From contig CM030725.1 of the NCBI GenBank assembly GCA_018127085.1, forward strand, positions 186,001 to 250,000: 64,000 bases of DNA, written 5' to 3'. Positions 9,827 to 23,290 of the stretch are shown piece by piece. This stretch comes from Pneumocystis sp. 'macacae' (taxonomy: Eukaryota > Ascomycota > Pneumocystomycetes > Pneumocystales > Pneumocystaceae). The notes beneath the pieces are model-generated. The model ran no database searches and was not told where the DNA came from. It saw only the letters and a list, made by a program, of their open reading frames with translations. Within the stretch, counting starts at the first letter, position 1; each line of letters opens with the position of its first letter. The translations under genes and the position numbers were made by a program.

Positions 9827-12800
9827 CTATGATGCATTAAGATATTTATCAGCAAAGTTATTATCTTCTTCCAAATTTCCTGAATACTCCTGATGTCCAG
9901 TTCCTTGATGATTCTGCATACCTTGTGCCAAATCTACTAAAGCATATAATAATTCACGGTCTGTCTGAGATGATTGGACAGAATTCTCAATATCACTATC
10001 ATGACGAATATTACCCAATAACGTCTTATCAGAAAGCCCTTGATTAGCAAATGCTTCAAAAATATTCGAGATATTATTTGTTGAAGAAATTGATTGAGAC
10101 GTATAATCTCCAATAGTGTGATTAACTTTCATGTCTTGATCATATAAAGATCTATCATAATGGTATGTACTAGATGAATGTATTTCATTAAGACTAGATG
10201 ATAAAGTATGATCATTATTATAATTATTAATATGAAATAAATAAGGCTGACTTCTTCGTTTACAACAGTTAGGACTATAAAAGTTAAAATAATAATGTTT
10301 ATATAGATGTATATTTACCATAAGTATTGATTTAAAGTCTGAGAAATAGCTTCATTTAACCCAACACACGAATGATGAAACCAATTCCCACAATCAAAAC
10401 AATTGATTTTAGGAGAATCGTTTGGTATCCAAGGTTTTCTACAAATACATATTAAAGGAACAGGTGATGATGTAATGCTTGTTTTTGGATTCGGAGACTG
10501 TGATATATTGATTACTTTAGACTTTTTAGAAGCCACATTAGAAAACTTTTCTGACAACGATTCTGAATTAGGATCTAACCCAAGAGCAATCAATTCTCTT
10601 TGCCTCTTCGTAGGGCGTGGTTTTCTTGTTGATTTTGATATTTCAATAATTTGAGGAGGCATAGGAGCAATAGGAACAAGTTCATGAAGCTTTGCCTTAA
10701 AAAAGTTTGTTTCTTCTGCCAAAAGAAGTTCAGAACCTTCCATTTTCCGTAAATAAAACCTCATAATAGGTACTTCTGCTGATGTTAAACCAAGAGGAGA
10801 ATATATATAAGGTTGAATATGATTCCTAAATGCTATACCAGTATCTACTATTTCTTTTAATTTATCTAGCTCGGAAGGTATAAATGGTAAAAATAGCGCA
10901 TCCGAAAGAAGCTGCTGCATATCTTCAAGTTTAGGACGATTTGACAATCTAGGAATTTCAACACGATAGTCACATATAGGACATGTCCATTTGTCATCAT
11001 CACGTAACTTTTTTCTAGATACCTTTAAACAGCGACCATGGTACCTAAATAGTTAATAAAATAATAATTAAAAAGAAAATATACCATTCATGACATATTT
11101 CACATTCTACCATTAACCCTGATTCAGGTTGTCTACATAAACAAAAAAGATCATGATGAGAAATCTTATTAGAAGAAATCCCAAATCCATTGTTTTTATC
11201 TAAAGATACAGAAGGTTCGGGAGTTTGTTCTCTTGATGAGGGTTCTACAGGAGCACGAGGTTTATCTGCTAAAGAAAGACATGAATTATTCCTTTTAACA
11301 ACATATTCCATATGTTGTCCTAAAGTTTCCAAAGGTGCGTTTGCTTTTCCAAATAATCTTTTTCCCCGACGAATCCACTCATGTAATTTTTGTTGTTCTT
11401 TTTGAAGAATTGATATACCTTCAGGTGGATTTGGAAGAGTGTTAACAGTGTCCATAATCTTTTTTAGTTCATTAGCTGTTGGCCTTTGCCAAAAATTAGG
11501 ATTTAATATACGTTGCTGAATGTTTTGGACAGAATTATGAACCTCACGTATTTTATTTATAATAGAGTTAACTTTACTAAGAATATCTTGTGATATAGAT
11601 AAACTGGATGCTTGGTCTGCTAATCTTACTAACTCATCCATCGGTATTGTTTCACGTTTCATAAGATTAATAGCATGTGCTTCCCATGCTTCGCCATTTT
11701 CTTTTCTTAAATTAAGTTTTAAAAAATACGGATTGTTTTCCGGAATTCTAATTTTCTTAGCTTCAGAAATTAAATCATTCACTTCTTTTAATGAAATATA
11801 TTTGTTTTCTGTATTACGAGCCGCTTCTATCCAAGTCAATTGTTTATAATATTGTTCAAATTGTTCAATTTCTGGAATGTCAACATTAAGACTTTTCCCT
11901 GATTCTATAATTTCCAAACATTGGTTAGATGAGAGTGTAGATTGAGAAATAATTTCTTTTGCACGATTTTGAAAAGAAATTATAGCATCTGCTTTTTCAC
12001 GCAATAAATGTATTTCAGGTGTGTCGAATGGAAGACTCTCTGCTTCTTTTAATAGACTTTCAAGATACTTTGGACTTCTAGAAATTTTATCACGTTCTTC
12101 TAATTCTGTAACTTTACCTTTCCTCCAAACCTTTTCATTTTTACGACGATTTTGTTGTTTTCGTGTTATAAAATTATTTGCATTTTCAATCCATTCATTT
12201 ACTTTCATTATAAAGCTTTTAAGAGACGAAACTTCCTCAATAGGATATTGTATTTTTTCGGCTTCAGAAAGAAGTGAACGCATAAGCTTAAGAGGAGGTC
12301 GTTCATTTTCTGACATAATTTTATAAAATTTTTTAATCCACATAGTAGGAAGATTGCTACGTTCACTGATCTTTTCTGCAATTTGTTCCAAATATCCATC
12401 ACTATAACGAAACCTAAGTATAAGAGTATTTTTTTCACAATCGCATAATTCTAAATAGTGATCGATACAAACAATTTCTGTAGTACATTTGCATCTAACT
12501 TGAGAAAGATATGTATAAGATTTACATATTTTGCATTGATATTGATCTTCAGATAAATATGTTTCATCTAATTCTTCAGTAAGATTTGGAATTTCTTCTC
12601 GTAGAAATTTTCGAGATTTTAATTCACGATCTTTCATTTCATTCAATACAACTGCTAGCCTAAATCCAATCAACATATTAACTTATAGAACTAATAAATA
12701 AATACCACATAGCTGTTTTAATTCCATTCTCGTGAGAAAAGATAGTTAAAAGTAATTCATCATGAGAAAATACTGGCATTTTTTTGAATTTTTTATATCT

Positions 12801-14935
12801 TTTTACCGATTCTAAACTATATCCTTCACTTATCCAATTAGGAATAGCAAAATTGACAGCCTCATTAAGATTAAACTCAACAACATTAACTCATATCAGT
12901 ATTTTAAACTCAAACTTACTCCATGATTAAAACCTGCATGGTACGCCTGTGGAAAGGTTACAACAAACTGGTTTGCATGTTGATCTATAGCATACACTCT
13001 AACACCTTCATCTAGTAATTTCGCCGGACTAATCATAGTTACAAGTTGAAATAATAAATCTGGCTGTTGTTCAAAAAGTTCTGGCATAGTATTTTCCATA
13101 ATTTGTTCAAATAAATCTGCATCACTGTCTGGTATTCCATACCATGTTTTTGTTTCACCAAAATGTTGATAATTAATGGAATATGTATAATGATCTTCAT
13201 TATGCCAACAAAATGCAGAAAAACACATTCCAACATAAAGCCACGGAGTAGTCATACCACTAATATTTGTTTTAATATGCCTTAACAATGAATCAGGTGA
13301 TAATGGCAAAATATTTAAATTCCAAGGATCTGAAGAGTACATGTCCAATGGGTTTTTTTCTAAAGTAGGAAAACCACTTCCATGAGTAGTAGAATGAATA
13401 TCAGCTCCATATTCTACCTCTGTAGCTACATTTGTATTTTCAATTAACTTCCAAAACTCTTCTTCCACATCTGTTTCACTTGGATAACTTTGCTTTTTAG
13501 TAGACTGCTTTTTAGCAAAATATCTTCTTTTAAATGAGTTAGCTTTTTCCTGAAATTGTTTAAGAGAATATGTATTTCCATCTTCAAACCCAAAATCACT
13601 AGTTCCTAAAAAACATTTATTACAATACCACTCACGTTTAGGTATATTAGTTAATGAATATTCCAAACAATATATATGATATCTAATACCACAGCTATCA
13701 CACAACAATATGGATGATGAGTCAGCATCTTTGTGACATTTTTCACAAACCTAGTGCTTAATTAGTAAATTATAATAAAATAATTTGAAAAATATACTCC
13801 TTTAAATTTATTTTTGATATTTGTAGAATCCGTGTCTTCCATATCAATATTTGATGATTTCAGATTGTTTGCTATCATTTTACCAGTTTCTATTTAATAT
13901 ATTAAATTAAAAGAGCAAAAACATTTTAACACTAGTCGAACCTTTTTGAGCATATCTACTTCGTTTTTCATTCAACTTTTCTTCGTTAAGTGCATCACAG
14001 GACATTTTGTTATCATTAATTACTTCTTTTTCATTTTCATTAGTACAAGACTCATTCTTAATAGGATTATTATTGATTTCAGTCTCTAAATCATCTAATG
14101 AATCACTTTTTTCGATTTTAAGCGATACAAAAGTTTTGTTTGCACTAGGAGATGCTTTTATTTTCAATTCTTTGTTATTTTCCTTCTGAATTTTCGGTGA
14201 ACTTCTTATTTTTTCCAAATACATATCATAAGGAAGATTATATTTTTGATAAATTGTCTTCAATGCAGTAACAGTATTTGAAAAACATCTACTAACATGT
14301 GAATATCCTAATTCACGGCATATTTCTTCCCATCTTTTTTTTTCACATGCCTAAAATAATGTCAAAGCATTTTTCTTTCGTTTTAGAATATATTACTTTA
14401 TGATATCCTCCACGACTTTCAACTGCTCGCTTTAACCGATAAAGATCAACAGGATGTTTGTCAATTTGCGGAAGAGACTTAATAGGAGACCTCTTCTGTT
14501 TATGAAACTTAAAGAGCTGATCAAGATATGTTAAATTTGCTCGAAATCTTCCTTCCATTGAATTCAATGCCTGCTTTCTTGTTCGAAAAAGAAATGTCTA
14601 AAAAGACATCAACTCCACGTCATACCCAAAAACCATCCTAAAACCTCAGAATCAATTGAAAATGTTGGCCTCCATCCTTTTGGTGGTATAATTTTAATAA
14701 TCCCATATTTTCTTCCTTCCGCTGTGATACTTTCAATATACTTCAACGGTTGCCTAAATTCTTCTTCCGTAGGGAAATATGTAGGAGCTTGCTGAACTCC
14801 TAATGGTCGTTGAGATTTAGGCTTTTCTGGTTCTTCATAATTCATCTCCACTGTAGATAAGTCCAGTGGCTCTGTTTTTACTTTTCTCCGCAGATATGAA
14901 GGATTTTGATCAGATTTTAAAGACCCATACCCCAT
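9827..14935 (-). CDS. lid2: Lid2/KDM5-type JmjC histone H3K4 demethylase
   Basis: Chromatin protein of about 1500 residues with the full KDM5 order: JmjN (near TYFPTEEEFRQPLKYIES), ARID (TRKQALNSMEG...RANLTYLDQL), PHD1 (CEKCHKDADSSSILLCDSC), JmjC (CFSAFCWHNEDHYTYS...AYHAGFNHG), a C5HC2 zinc finger (CKICKSYTYLSQVRCKC), a long helical PLU-1-like region, PHD2 (CLCRQPESGLMVECEIC) and PHD3 (CICRKPWIPNDSPKINC, closing with CPNCCKRRSQ), then an Asn/Ser-rich tail. The iron ligands His, Glu (HNE) and the distal His (AYH) are all present, so catalysis is plausible. The first intron uses a GTTTTA donor near 14657, restoring SIDSE-TFLFRTRKQ. It is divergent from SLX1 with 148 bp between the starts. Confidence 0.93.
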
Positions 14936-15083
14936 TATTCAATGAGAAGATACTTCCTAAATCATTTTTGTCTTTTTTTTTGCTAAAAATACTTACTTTT
15001 TAAAAGTTTCTATTTTTAAAAATAATGACGTCTCCGTTTCTTGAGAAAACTGAAATTTTCGATAAATCCAATAGATAATAAAA

Positions 15084-16324
15084 ATGCATTCTTGGCCTCT
15101 ATTTTATTGCTGTTATTTATTAAAATCTGAACTTACACGAAACACATATATTGGATCAACAAATAATCCTTTAAAAGTGCTTTTTCCGTGTTTAAAGTGT
15201 ATTTTTTGGTAAAAAACTGATCAAAATAGAGGCTTCGACAACATAATGGAGAAATTACTTCAGGAGCACATAAAACAGCATCAGGACGTCCTTGGAATGT
15301 ATGTAGTATATTTTTCTATTGTTTCATGTGTTTTTTATTAATTTTTCCCCTAAAAACAGATAGTTTGCTTTGTTTATGGATTTCCATCTGTAGTTTCTGC
15401 TTTGCAAGTTTGGGGCTTATTGTTATGAAAATCCACATATCTAATCTCTAAAGTTCGAATGGGCATGGCAAAATCCGAATATAATTTTTAAAGCTCAAAA
15501 AAATGAAAAAGCATATTGTGATAATCAAACAGAGAACAATACAGTTCAACATGTAGTGCCTCGCAAACAGGGAGTTTGTACTTCTTTGAAAACAAGGATT
15601 TATGTTCTATATAATATGTTAATAATGAATATATGGAAAAATTGGCCTTTAAAAATTAAAATTTTTGATCAACATGTATGGAAATTATGGGAAGAATTGC
15701 ACTCTTCTGCTACTGTAAAAATACCTCCATTAATAAAACCAGAATGTGATATTTTTTTTAGTTCGTATGTATACTTGGTCTTTTGTTTAAATTAAATTAA
15801 ATATTAGGAAGAGCATAAAAAAAAATGCAAATTTTAAAATAGATAATTCAACTAATATTGAGAAAAGAAAGTTGTTGTATCCTGGGGAAATAGGAGATAA
15901 AAGATATTCTGTTTTAAGAGAAATTGATCTTGACCAAAGTTTTATATCTTATCTTAAAGAAAAAAATTTAATATTAATGATAGATAAAATGTCGCAAATT
16001 GCATTTGAAATTCTTGAAAGAATAAAAAAAAGAAACCTTAATTTATGTATAATTTGCAAAAATGTCTGTGATCTTCCTGAACTAGATTCTGATGATGCTG
16101 CATTAAAATATTCGCAACTAATTATTTGTCCAACAGAAAATTGCTTAGGTATATTTCACTTATTATGTTTAGCAAAATGGAGACTAGGTTTTGAAACAGA
16201 AAATAATATTCTAATTGATTCTTATGAGTGTGTTTCTTGCAAAAAAAGTATTATTTGGGGAGACTGCATCCGTCTTCAGTATTGTATACTAAGAAGAACA
16301 AATACTAATTCAGAAAATATATGA
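15084..16324 (+). CDS. SLX1: Slx1 structure-specific endonuclease subunit
   Basis: Catalytic GIY-YIG nuclease that with Slx4 cuts branched DNA such as Holliday junctions. Exon 1 reads FYCCYLLKSELTRNTYIGST; exon 2 gives RLRQHNGEITSGAHKTASGRPWN, supplying the GIY-YIG catalytic Arg region; exon 3 is IVCFVYGFPSVVSALQ; exon 4 starts FEWAWQNP. The C-terminal exon carries the Zn-binding C4HC3 RING/PHD-like domain (CIICKNVC...CPTENC...FHLLCLAKW...YECVSCKKSIIWGD). About 330 residues. Introns are about 45-60 nt with GTGCTT, GTATGT, GTTTGG and GTATGT donors. The first Met gives the family's usual short leader. Confidence 0.95.
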
Positions 16325-16516
16325 ATTTTAGGAATTAGGGAAAAAAGACGTTAAGCATAGGTTATCTTTTATAATAGAATTTATTAGAACAGTATATGCT
16401 ATAAAATAGTGGTTTAGGTATTCTAAAATAATAATGTAGATATCATAAAGACTAAGTATTAAAGAAACAACATTGAGAAAAAACAATTTTAAATAGTTAT
16501 TATTCTATATAATAAT

Positions 16517-19500
16517 TCATAATGAAACTTGCCAATTCTCACTAATGTATATTTTTGGGTCTCTAATGGTTATTATTTTTGTTTTTTTATCATGCGAAGT
16601 ATTAATTATAGCATCAGCATTCCATATATTTTTTTCATGAATAACTTTTACAGTATTTTCTGCTTTTAAATTAATATAGGTTCCGAGTATGATAAGTTTC
16701 TCTATTCTAATTTTCCTTAGCTTTTCAGAATATTTTTTTGCATTAACAGAATCATGAAGATTATATGAAGTAAAAGTAGAATTTTCTGAAAAAAAAACGA
16801 ATTTTTTATAAAAATAAAATCCTTTAAGATTATCAAAAGATTGTCCATCATCTAAATATAAAAATCCTTCAGCATTTCCCTATAAATATTAATTAAAAAT
16901 TTCAAGATTCTGAAATATATGACTTTATTATTAAGAGCAACAATAACTGTAAATGGATCATTCATCATTGACAAAGATGAGCGACGTATTCTATCACGCC
17001 TTATAATAATTGAACCTCCATGAATAAACATAGGTATTTTCTCAAGAGGAGAATGAATTGTTTTGTAACCTTTACCATAATGTACAGAAAAATCAAAGTA
17101 ATCATAATAAGGCTAAATTTGTCTTATATAAAATGGTATGTTTTAAAAATTATTTTTTTTTACCTCGTTGTCAGCAAAATAAACATTTATTTGAGTTGCA
17201 CCTTCCTCTGTAACAGGCTTAATAAGAATTCCGCTACTTCCTAAAAAGTATTGGTCATCAATTGAAAAACCTTCTTTGTCATCAGGAAATTCAAAAAATT
17301 GAGGTCTAAAACAATTAAAAAAATATGATAAAACTATTAGTGTTTTAACCGTAATACGGGCATTCCTGTAGTACTTGCAAGAAAAAAAGTAGTATACCAC
17401 ATCGGAAGAAGCTGATATCTTATGCATATAGCATCACGTATAATTGATTTATATGGATCAGGAACAATCCAAGGCTCACGCAATCGAGTATCAATGTGAG
17501 AATGTGCTCTAAAAAAAGGATAAAAAATTCCTGCTTGGTACCAACGTGTCAACAATTCATTAGAAGGATTCCCAAAAAAACCACCAACATCCGCTAAAAA
17601 TTTAAAAATGAGTCTCTCTAAAAACTTTTACCTCCAGAAAAAGACATTCCTGCAATATTTAAAGAGAGTATTTCAGGAATAGAAGCACGTAAGTGTTCCC
17701 ATGATGCTTCGTTGTCACCTATCCATATAGCTCCTATACGTGGAGTGCTAGCCCAAAATGCCCTTGATAAAACGAATGGTCGTATTTTTTTTTGAAATCT
17801 TTGTAAAAGTCCTAAATAAGTATGATATTGTACAATAAACCCATATAAATTATGAATTGCTCTATTTTCCCAACCTCCATAATGTATAGCATCTTTGTGT
17901 ATTGTTAATTCTGGCCCATTAAATACAGATGGTTCATTCATATCGTTCCAAATATGCAAATTAGAAAATGATGACTTTTTTCATTATACATTTTCACTAT
18001 AATTTAGATCTTTACCTTTAAAACATCATACTGAAATTTATCAGACCACCATTTACCACCATCTTCTGACATAACGTCTACCCATATAGAAGCTCCTGGC
18101 CAACATTTACCTTCATAAATACTACCATCAGAAGATTTTATAAAAAGTTCCTTTTCTTTTATTTCTTTATAAGCATAATAGTCCTCATCTATTTTAATGT
18201 GAGGATTTACAATTATTATAAGCTTTTAAAATTAACAAAAAAAAATTAAGAAAAAAAGAAAACCTGGCGTTTTTTAGAATCAAGTCTTTCTAATATTCTA
18301 CTAGGAACAGGAAAATAGTCTTCATCCCAAATAAAGTATGCTTTTTTAAGAGAGTATTCTATATCAAGCCATATAGCATCATAAGGTATATTATGTTCAT
18401 CAAAGTTATTATCAATCTGAAAAACATGATCTTCACCAAAATAGTTCCAACGACACTGATGATATCCAAGTGAAAAAATATTTGGAAGAGTAGTATATCC
18501 AACCAATTCTCCATAATGTTTGAAAATATTTTTAAAATCTGAATCTAAAAAAACAAATACATCTATCAATCCAGTTTCTGATATCCAATGAGTCTTAGTT
18601 GATACATTCATGTTTTTTGAAAATTGAAAATTAGACTAAGAAGATAAAAAAAACTTGATAAAAAATATATTTCAAAAACCTTTTGTTTTTCGATATCAAT
18701 CCAAGTATCTGTTGGATTCATCCAAAAAACAGCAGCACCTGAATTCTTTTTATGAGCATACATAAAAGGAATACTTCCATATAATGTGGCAGAACTGTCT
18801 GATTCATATTCAAAAACATCTGTATTAAATAATCGATATGGCTCATTATAACTTCTATTTTCACCTCTAAAAACAGTTAATTAATAAATTTACAGAAAAA
18901 AATATAACCGTGTTTCTTTTAAAGAAAAACTTGATGAATGTTCTGGTATTCCATAAACATGTTCATAATCTACAAATGTAATATCTAGAGCAACTGACTC
19001 TGGTCCTAATATCAATTAATATGAAAATACTATAAATTAATTATAGTGCCTAAAGGTTTAGTATCACCTATTTCATTAAAGGATTCTTCCCACATTCCAT
19101 AAAAATCTGAAGTTTCAGAATTATCTGAATATTCAGTTGGTCTAGGACGCCAATGATCAAAATTTAAATATCCATGCTCATTAAATAAAATTTCTAGATT
19201 TCCGTTTCTATAAAAACTAATTTTGAATGGTTCATGCGTTATTTTTAATTCAAGTTCTTGATCTTTTCCATATTTTATAATCGTTAAAGTTGATTCTCTT
19301 GAATAATTTTGAACTGTAAGATCAAAATCAAAATTTGAAGCAATTGTCCACTTTTCTGTTTCATTATATCTCTCCTTACGAATATTATTATTTGGTATAT
19401 CAATATTTCCCATTTGACGCTGCAATTCATCTATTTTAACTCTGACAGCACCTGTTTTTAAAAATGAGATAGATAATGGAAGATGAATAGTTTGCATCTC

Positions 19501-19773
19501 TGATCTAGATATTTTCAAAATAATTGCTTCAAGCAATCCATTATTCAATGATAATTTAGAATCATCAAGTATATATTTATCTCTTAAATTACTTTCTGCT
19601 AAATGTCTATTACGTCTACAAAATGAAGATTGAGCACATGTTTTGAAAGACTTATGATCTACTGCAAATGATGAAATGAAAAATAAAAAAAATGTAAAAA
19701 GAAAAGCTAATATTTGAATGTATTTTACCTTAAAAAAATACTTCTTTTTAAAAGGGATTTGGAAAAAAAACAT
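16517..19773 (-). CDS. ROT2: glucosidase II alpha subunit (GH31)
   Basis: ER-lumen glycosidase that trims glucose from N-glycans during glycoprotein folding. The N-terminus has a hydrophobic signal segment (ILAFLFTFFLFFISSFA, about residues 21-37), followed by the family's CAQSSFCRRNR box. The catalytic region has IWNDMNEPSVFNGPE (nucleophile Asp), then IWIGDNEASWEHL and AGMSFSG joined across an intron to the GADVGGFFGNPS-like stretch and WYQAGIFYPFFRAHSH. The product ends near ISENWQVSL. Roughly 900 residues in about ten exons. It is convergent with SLX1. A lumenal retention signal is not seen, as expected for a subunit held by its beta partner. Confidence 0.93.
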
Positions 19774-20024
19774 CTTTGAGATTTATAAAATATCCGATTA
19801 ACAAATCAACAAGGAATTAAAATTATAAACCTATAAAATAAATAAAAGACAAAAGTATATTTAGATATTTTAACGATTTTTAGAATTTTTTATATTAAAT
19901 ATGTAATAGTATTAATTTAACAAAAGAAAAAATGATAGTAAGGTTTAAAATCAAAAGCATTTAAAATTTTTAAAATTCAATTAAATAAAAAAATATTACA
20001 TTATTTATCTACTTATATATATAT

Positions 20025-23000
20025 TTATTCATTTTTAATATAAAAATTCAGATTTCCCACTTTATCAATTACGGTTTTTGCTACAGCATCAACTGCGCCT
20101 ATAGATATTCAATTATGTTTCTGTGTAAAATCTTAAAAAATACCTTTAGGATTCAACAAAGATGGAGAATGTTTTGTTTCCTGAATTTTGAATAATTTGA
20201 TAGATGTACCAGTCCATATACCAATAGCACCTGCTAAAAATTTAGTTTCAGAAACATAAATATGCCCCCATAGTAGCCCTTCAATTTTATTAACAGTTTG
20301 ATTGTTTTGAACAAAATATTTAAGTTTGGGAGTTTCTATATCAAATTCAACATCTAATGAAGATAAAGTCTCTAAAATAATATCAGGATTAAGAGCTGAG
20401 AATGCTATATTATCTATTTTAGGCTTCAATTGTTTTAACACAGTAAGTATTGCATCAAGTTTAAGACAAGAATGCCATGATTTTACCTAAAATGTTAAAA
20501 AAAATGTATATTTATAAAAATATTACCCAATCTTCTGTTGGTACAAAATTTTTATCTGTTTCTAGTATATTGTTAAATTTATGATTATTTAAAGATGTTT
20601 TGTTCATGTTTTTGTATTGTACAGGCAAATCAATATGTTCAGGTAATTTTTCTCTAACTTTTTCAGAAATAGCATAATTTATCCCAGGAAATTTAAAATT
20701 AGAATTAGATGATCTTACCGATGATTGAAATGAATCTTTTGAAGAATTCTTTGCTACACTGATACTTTCTAAATAATCTATTTCATTACCTAACTCATTG
20801 TTGTCAATACTAAAGTTAGAACTATCAACTTGAAAAAATGAATTAGATGTTCGTGTCTTCTCTGATAAATCTGTATCGTCTTCAGTTATTTCAATGTTTT
20901 TTCCATTATTAAATTCGTTTTTTTTCAATTCACGTTTTTTTTTTATTTCTATAAGAGCCTTTTCTAATGTAAAATCTTTTAATAATTCAAATTTTTCTGA
21001 AGATCTTAATATTGCATATACAAAATGAAGATTTTCTAATAAAATTAAACTCTTATTAAAAAAATCATTTAAATATACTTTTCATTTGATACCAAACAAT
21101 AGCATTAAATAGCTCCAATAAATATTGCAATAAAATATGATTGTTTTTATTAGCTAGTAAAAAACTAGAAGAGGAAAAAGAATGAAATAATTGCATTAAT
21201 TTTATGCACGAAAGAACTGACAGGTTTTGAATATATGGCCCAATATTCACTAAAATTGAAAGCATAGAAGGATATAAAGGGCTTAAAACACTTTTGCACG
21301 TCGTAATAAGCATATAAATTGACTACAAATATTAAGAAAATAAAAAAGTAAAGAAAAACCGTACAATAACAATAAAGTCTATATAAGTTCCTTTAATAGA
21401 AGTTATCTTTGTACTTATAGGAAGAATCTTATAATGTTTAAAAGTTGTATTTAATTTTTCATAAAAACTCGGTTCTGTAGATAATGATTGTAAGATTAAA
21501 AAGCATATTCGTATTAGACCGAGATGTGATGATTCTTTTTTATGTTCCAAAGAGTAACAGAATAGCAAGACTAGATAATCCATAGCATTTTTAGTGTTAA
21601 TTAAATAATCTTTAAAGTGCTATAAATTATAAATTAAATTTCAAGTTTAAGTAGGAATTACTTTGTTTATCTGAAAAGCTTTCCAGAGTAACATTATTAT
21701 TTCAGGAGAATATTTTACTGATTTAGTGATATCAGAAAAGTAAGATGAATTAATTTCAACAAATTGGTTCAAGATTTTGTATATACCGTTAAAGAGAAAT
21801 TCTATATCATTAATGCGATGCAACTTCCCTAAAGCCTATTAACAATTTTTTTATAATGTAAAGTTATACCAAAATATAAAGAATATTTATTTACAGGAAT
21901 TTCATTATTTTGCTCCTTTTCAATATATGGAAATGAAGGAATTTGATAGTCAAGAAGAATCAATAAAAACTGTATACAATACGAAACAAGCAGCTGTTTA
22001 TAATTTAATGAAATCATATGGCTATAAAATATTTGCCATTTTGCCGGGTTATAGTTTATAACCTATTAATATTAAATTATAGATAATGGCTTGAAAAATA
22101 AATACTGTATTTATAAGGGAGCATAAAAGATTAAGGACAACTTTTCTATCTGGATTTGTTACAAGATAAATGATATATAAATTAGGTTCTTGATTGTCTA
22201 ATCATTTTTTAATTTTTTAAAAATAATAAAAAAACTTACATGAATAAAAGTACATTGACCTCGAAACGATAGAAATAATGCATCTTAATACTTCGATTTT
22301 ATTTGATTCAAATTCAGTTAATAATTTTGCTGATGATATATAACCAATTCCAGGTTCCCTATATATAATATAAGACATTTATAACAGATAGAATCAATCC
22401 ATTTCACCAAACAGAATACAAGACTTTTTGACAACTTCCCTCTTTTGGTGGAATTGTAAACCCTGTAAAAAAAAGCATGTCACTAAGTGTATCCAAAAAT
22501 TCTTCAGCAAGAGGTTTCAGAACTTCATAGTCTAAATTGTTTTCATATTTTATGCGTTCATATTCCTCATTCTTTATAATATGCGTATATTTAAGTTGTG
22601 CTTTAAAATTAATATCATCATTAATAAATGAAGATTTTTCAGGAGTAGAGTTTGCATTTTTATACAGATTATATAACTTTTCTCTAAACCTGATACTCCA
22701 AAAAGTTTCATTCTCCCATATCCTTGTTTCTTCTTTTTCATAAATAAAAGGCATAATTCTTGTAATGATACGAAGACAATTTAATGCTTCTTTTTTTCTT
22801 TCTGGATGATCTAACTCATCTTTAATAGAAATAAGTTTCGAAACTACGACATAAACTAGTGTTTTAAGATTTTTCTCTGCATGATTCCGAATACGTAAAA
22901 TATCCTGTGTAGAAAAAAGAGTAAAAACATCTTCTGCTGATTCAGGTAAAACCCAAAACTATTAAACAATAAATACTTAAACATTGTAAAATATTGCCAT

Positions 23001-23198
23001 AGAAAACCTGTTTCCAGTATTCATCATCTAAAGAAATATCCTAAACATTTTGTCAATATAAAATAAAAAATATTAATCTTCACATTTTCTTCAAAAAGAC
23101 GAAAAATTCCACGACGAAAAAGAATCCTAGATTAAGTTAAGTATTTTTGAGTTAAATAAAAACATTATATAGTTTTACTTTGATTCTTGACCACCCAT
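20025..23198 (-). CDS. HID1: Hid1 family Golgi-associated protein
   Basis: Homologue of HID-1/Ftp105, a large peripheral Golgi/endosome protein involved in sorting and membrane trafficking. The short first exon encodes MGGQESK with Gly at position 2, fitting N-myristoylation as in animal HID1. The next segments, ILFRRGIFRLFEEN, DISLDDEYWKQFWVLPESAEDVFTLF and NCLRIITRIMPFIYE, are the family's N-terminal hallmark. A middle exon (LSPLYPSMLSILVNIGPYIQNLS) and a C-terminal part with a small final exon complete it. Many introns; exon phase is clear at the ends and less so at 21600-22400. It is divergent from the Glu-tRNA synthetase gene. Confidence 0.87.
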
Positions 23199-23290
23199 TC
23201 AATGAAAATAAATTAAATGTGCTTTGTAAATTATTGTTGAAACGTTCTGTTCACTCCTCGAAACATTAAAAAAGTAGTTAAAAGACAATA
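23199..23290. promoter_or_regulatory. 92-bp shared divergent promoter region
   Basis: Only 92 bp separate the start codons of HID1 (minus) and GUS1 (plus). Both 5' UTRs and promoters must fit here or overlap the coding regions. No TATA-like element is obvious. Confidence 0.6.

Noticed and set aside
12021..12326. 101-codon plus-strand ORF
   Set aside because: It is opposite the well-supported LID2 helical region and has no recognisable family pattern.
14609..14640. 28-nt intron in LID2
   Set aside because: A GTTTTA donor gives a 49-nt intron and the family-typical FSIDSE-TFLFRTRKQ join.
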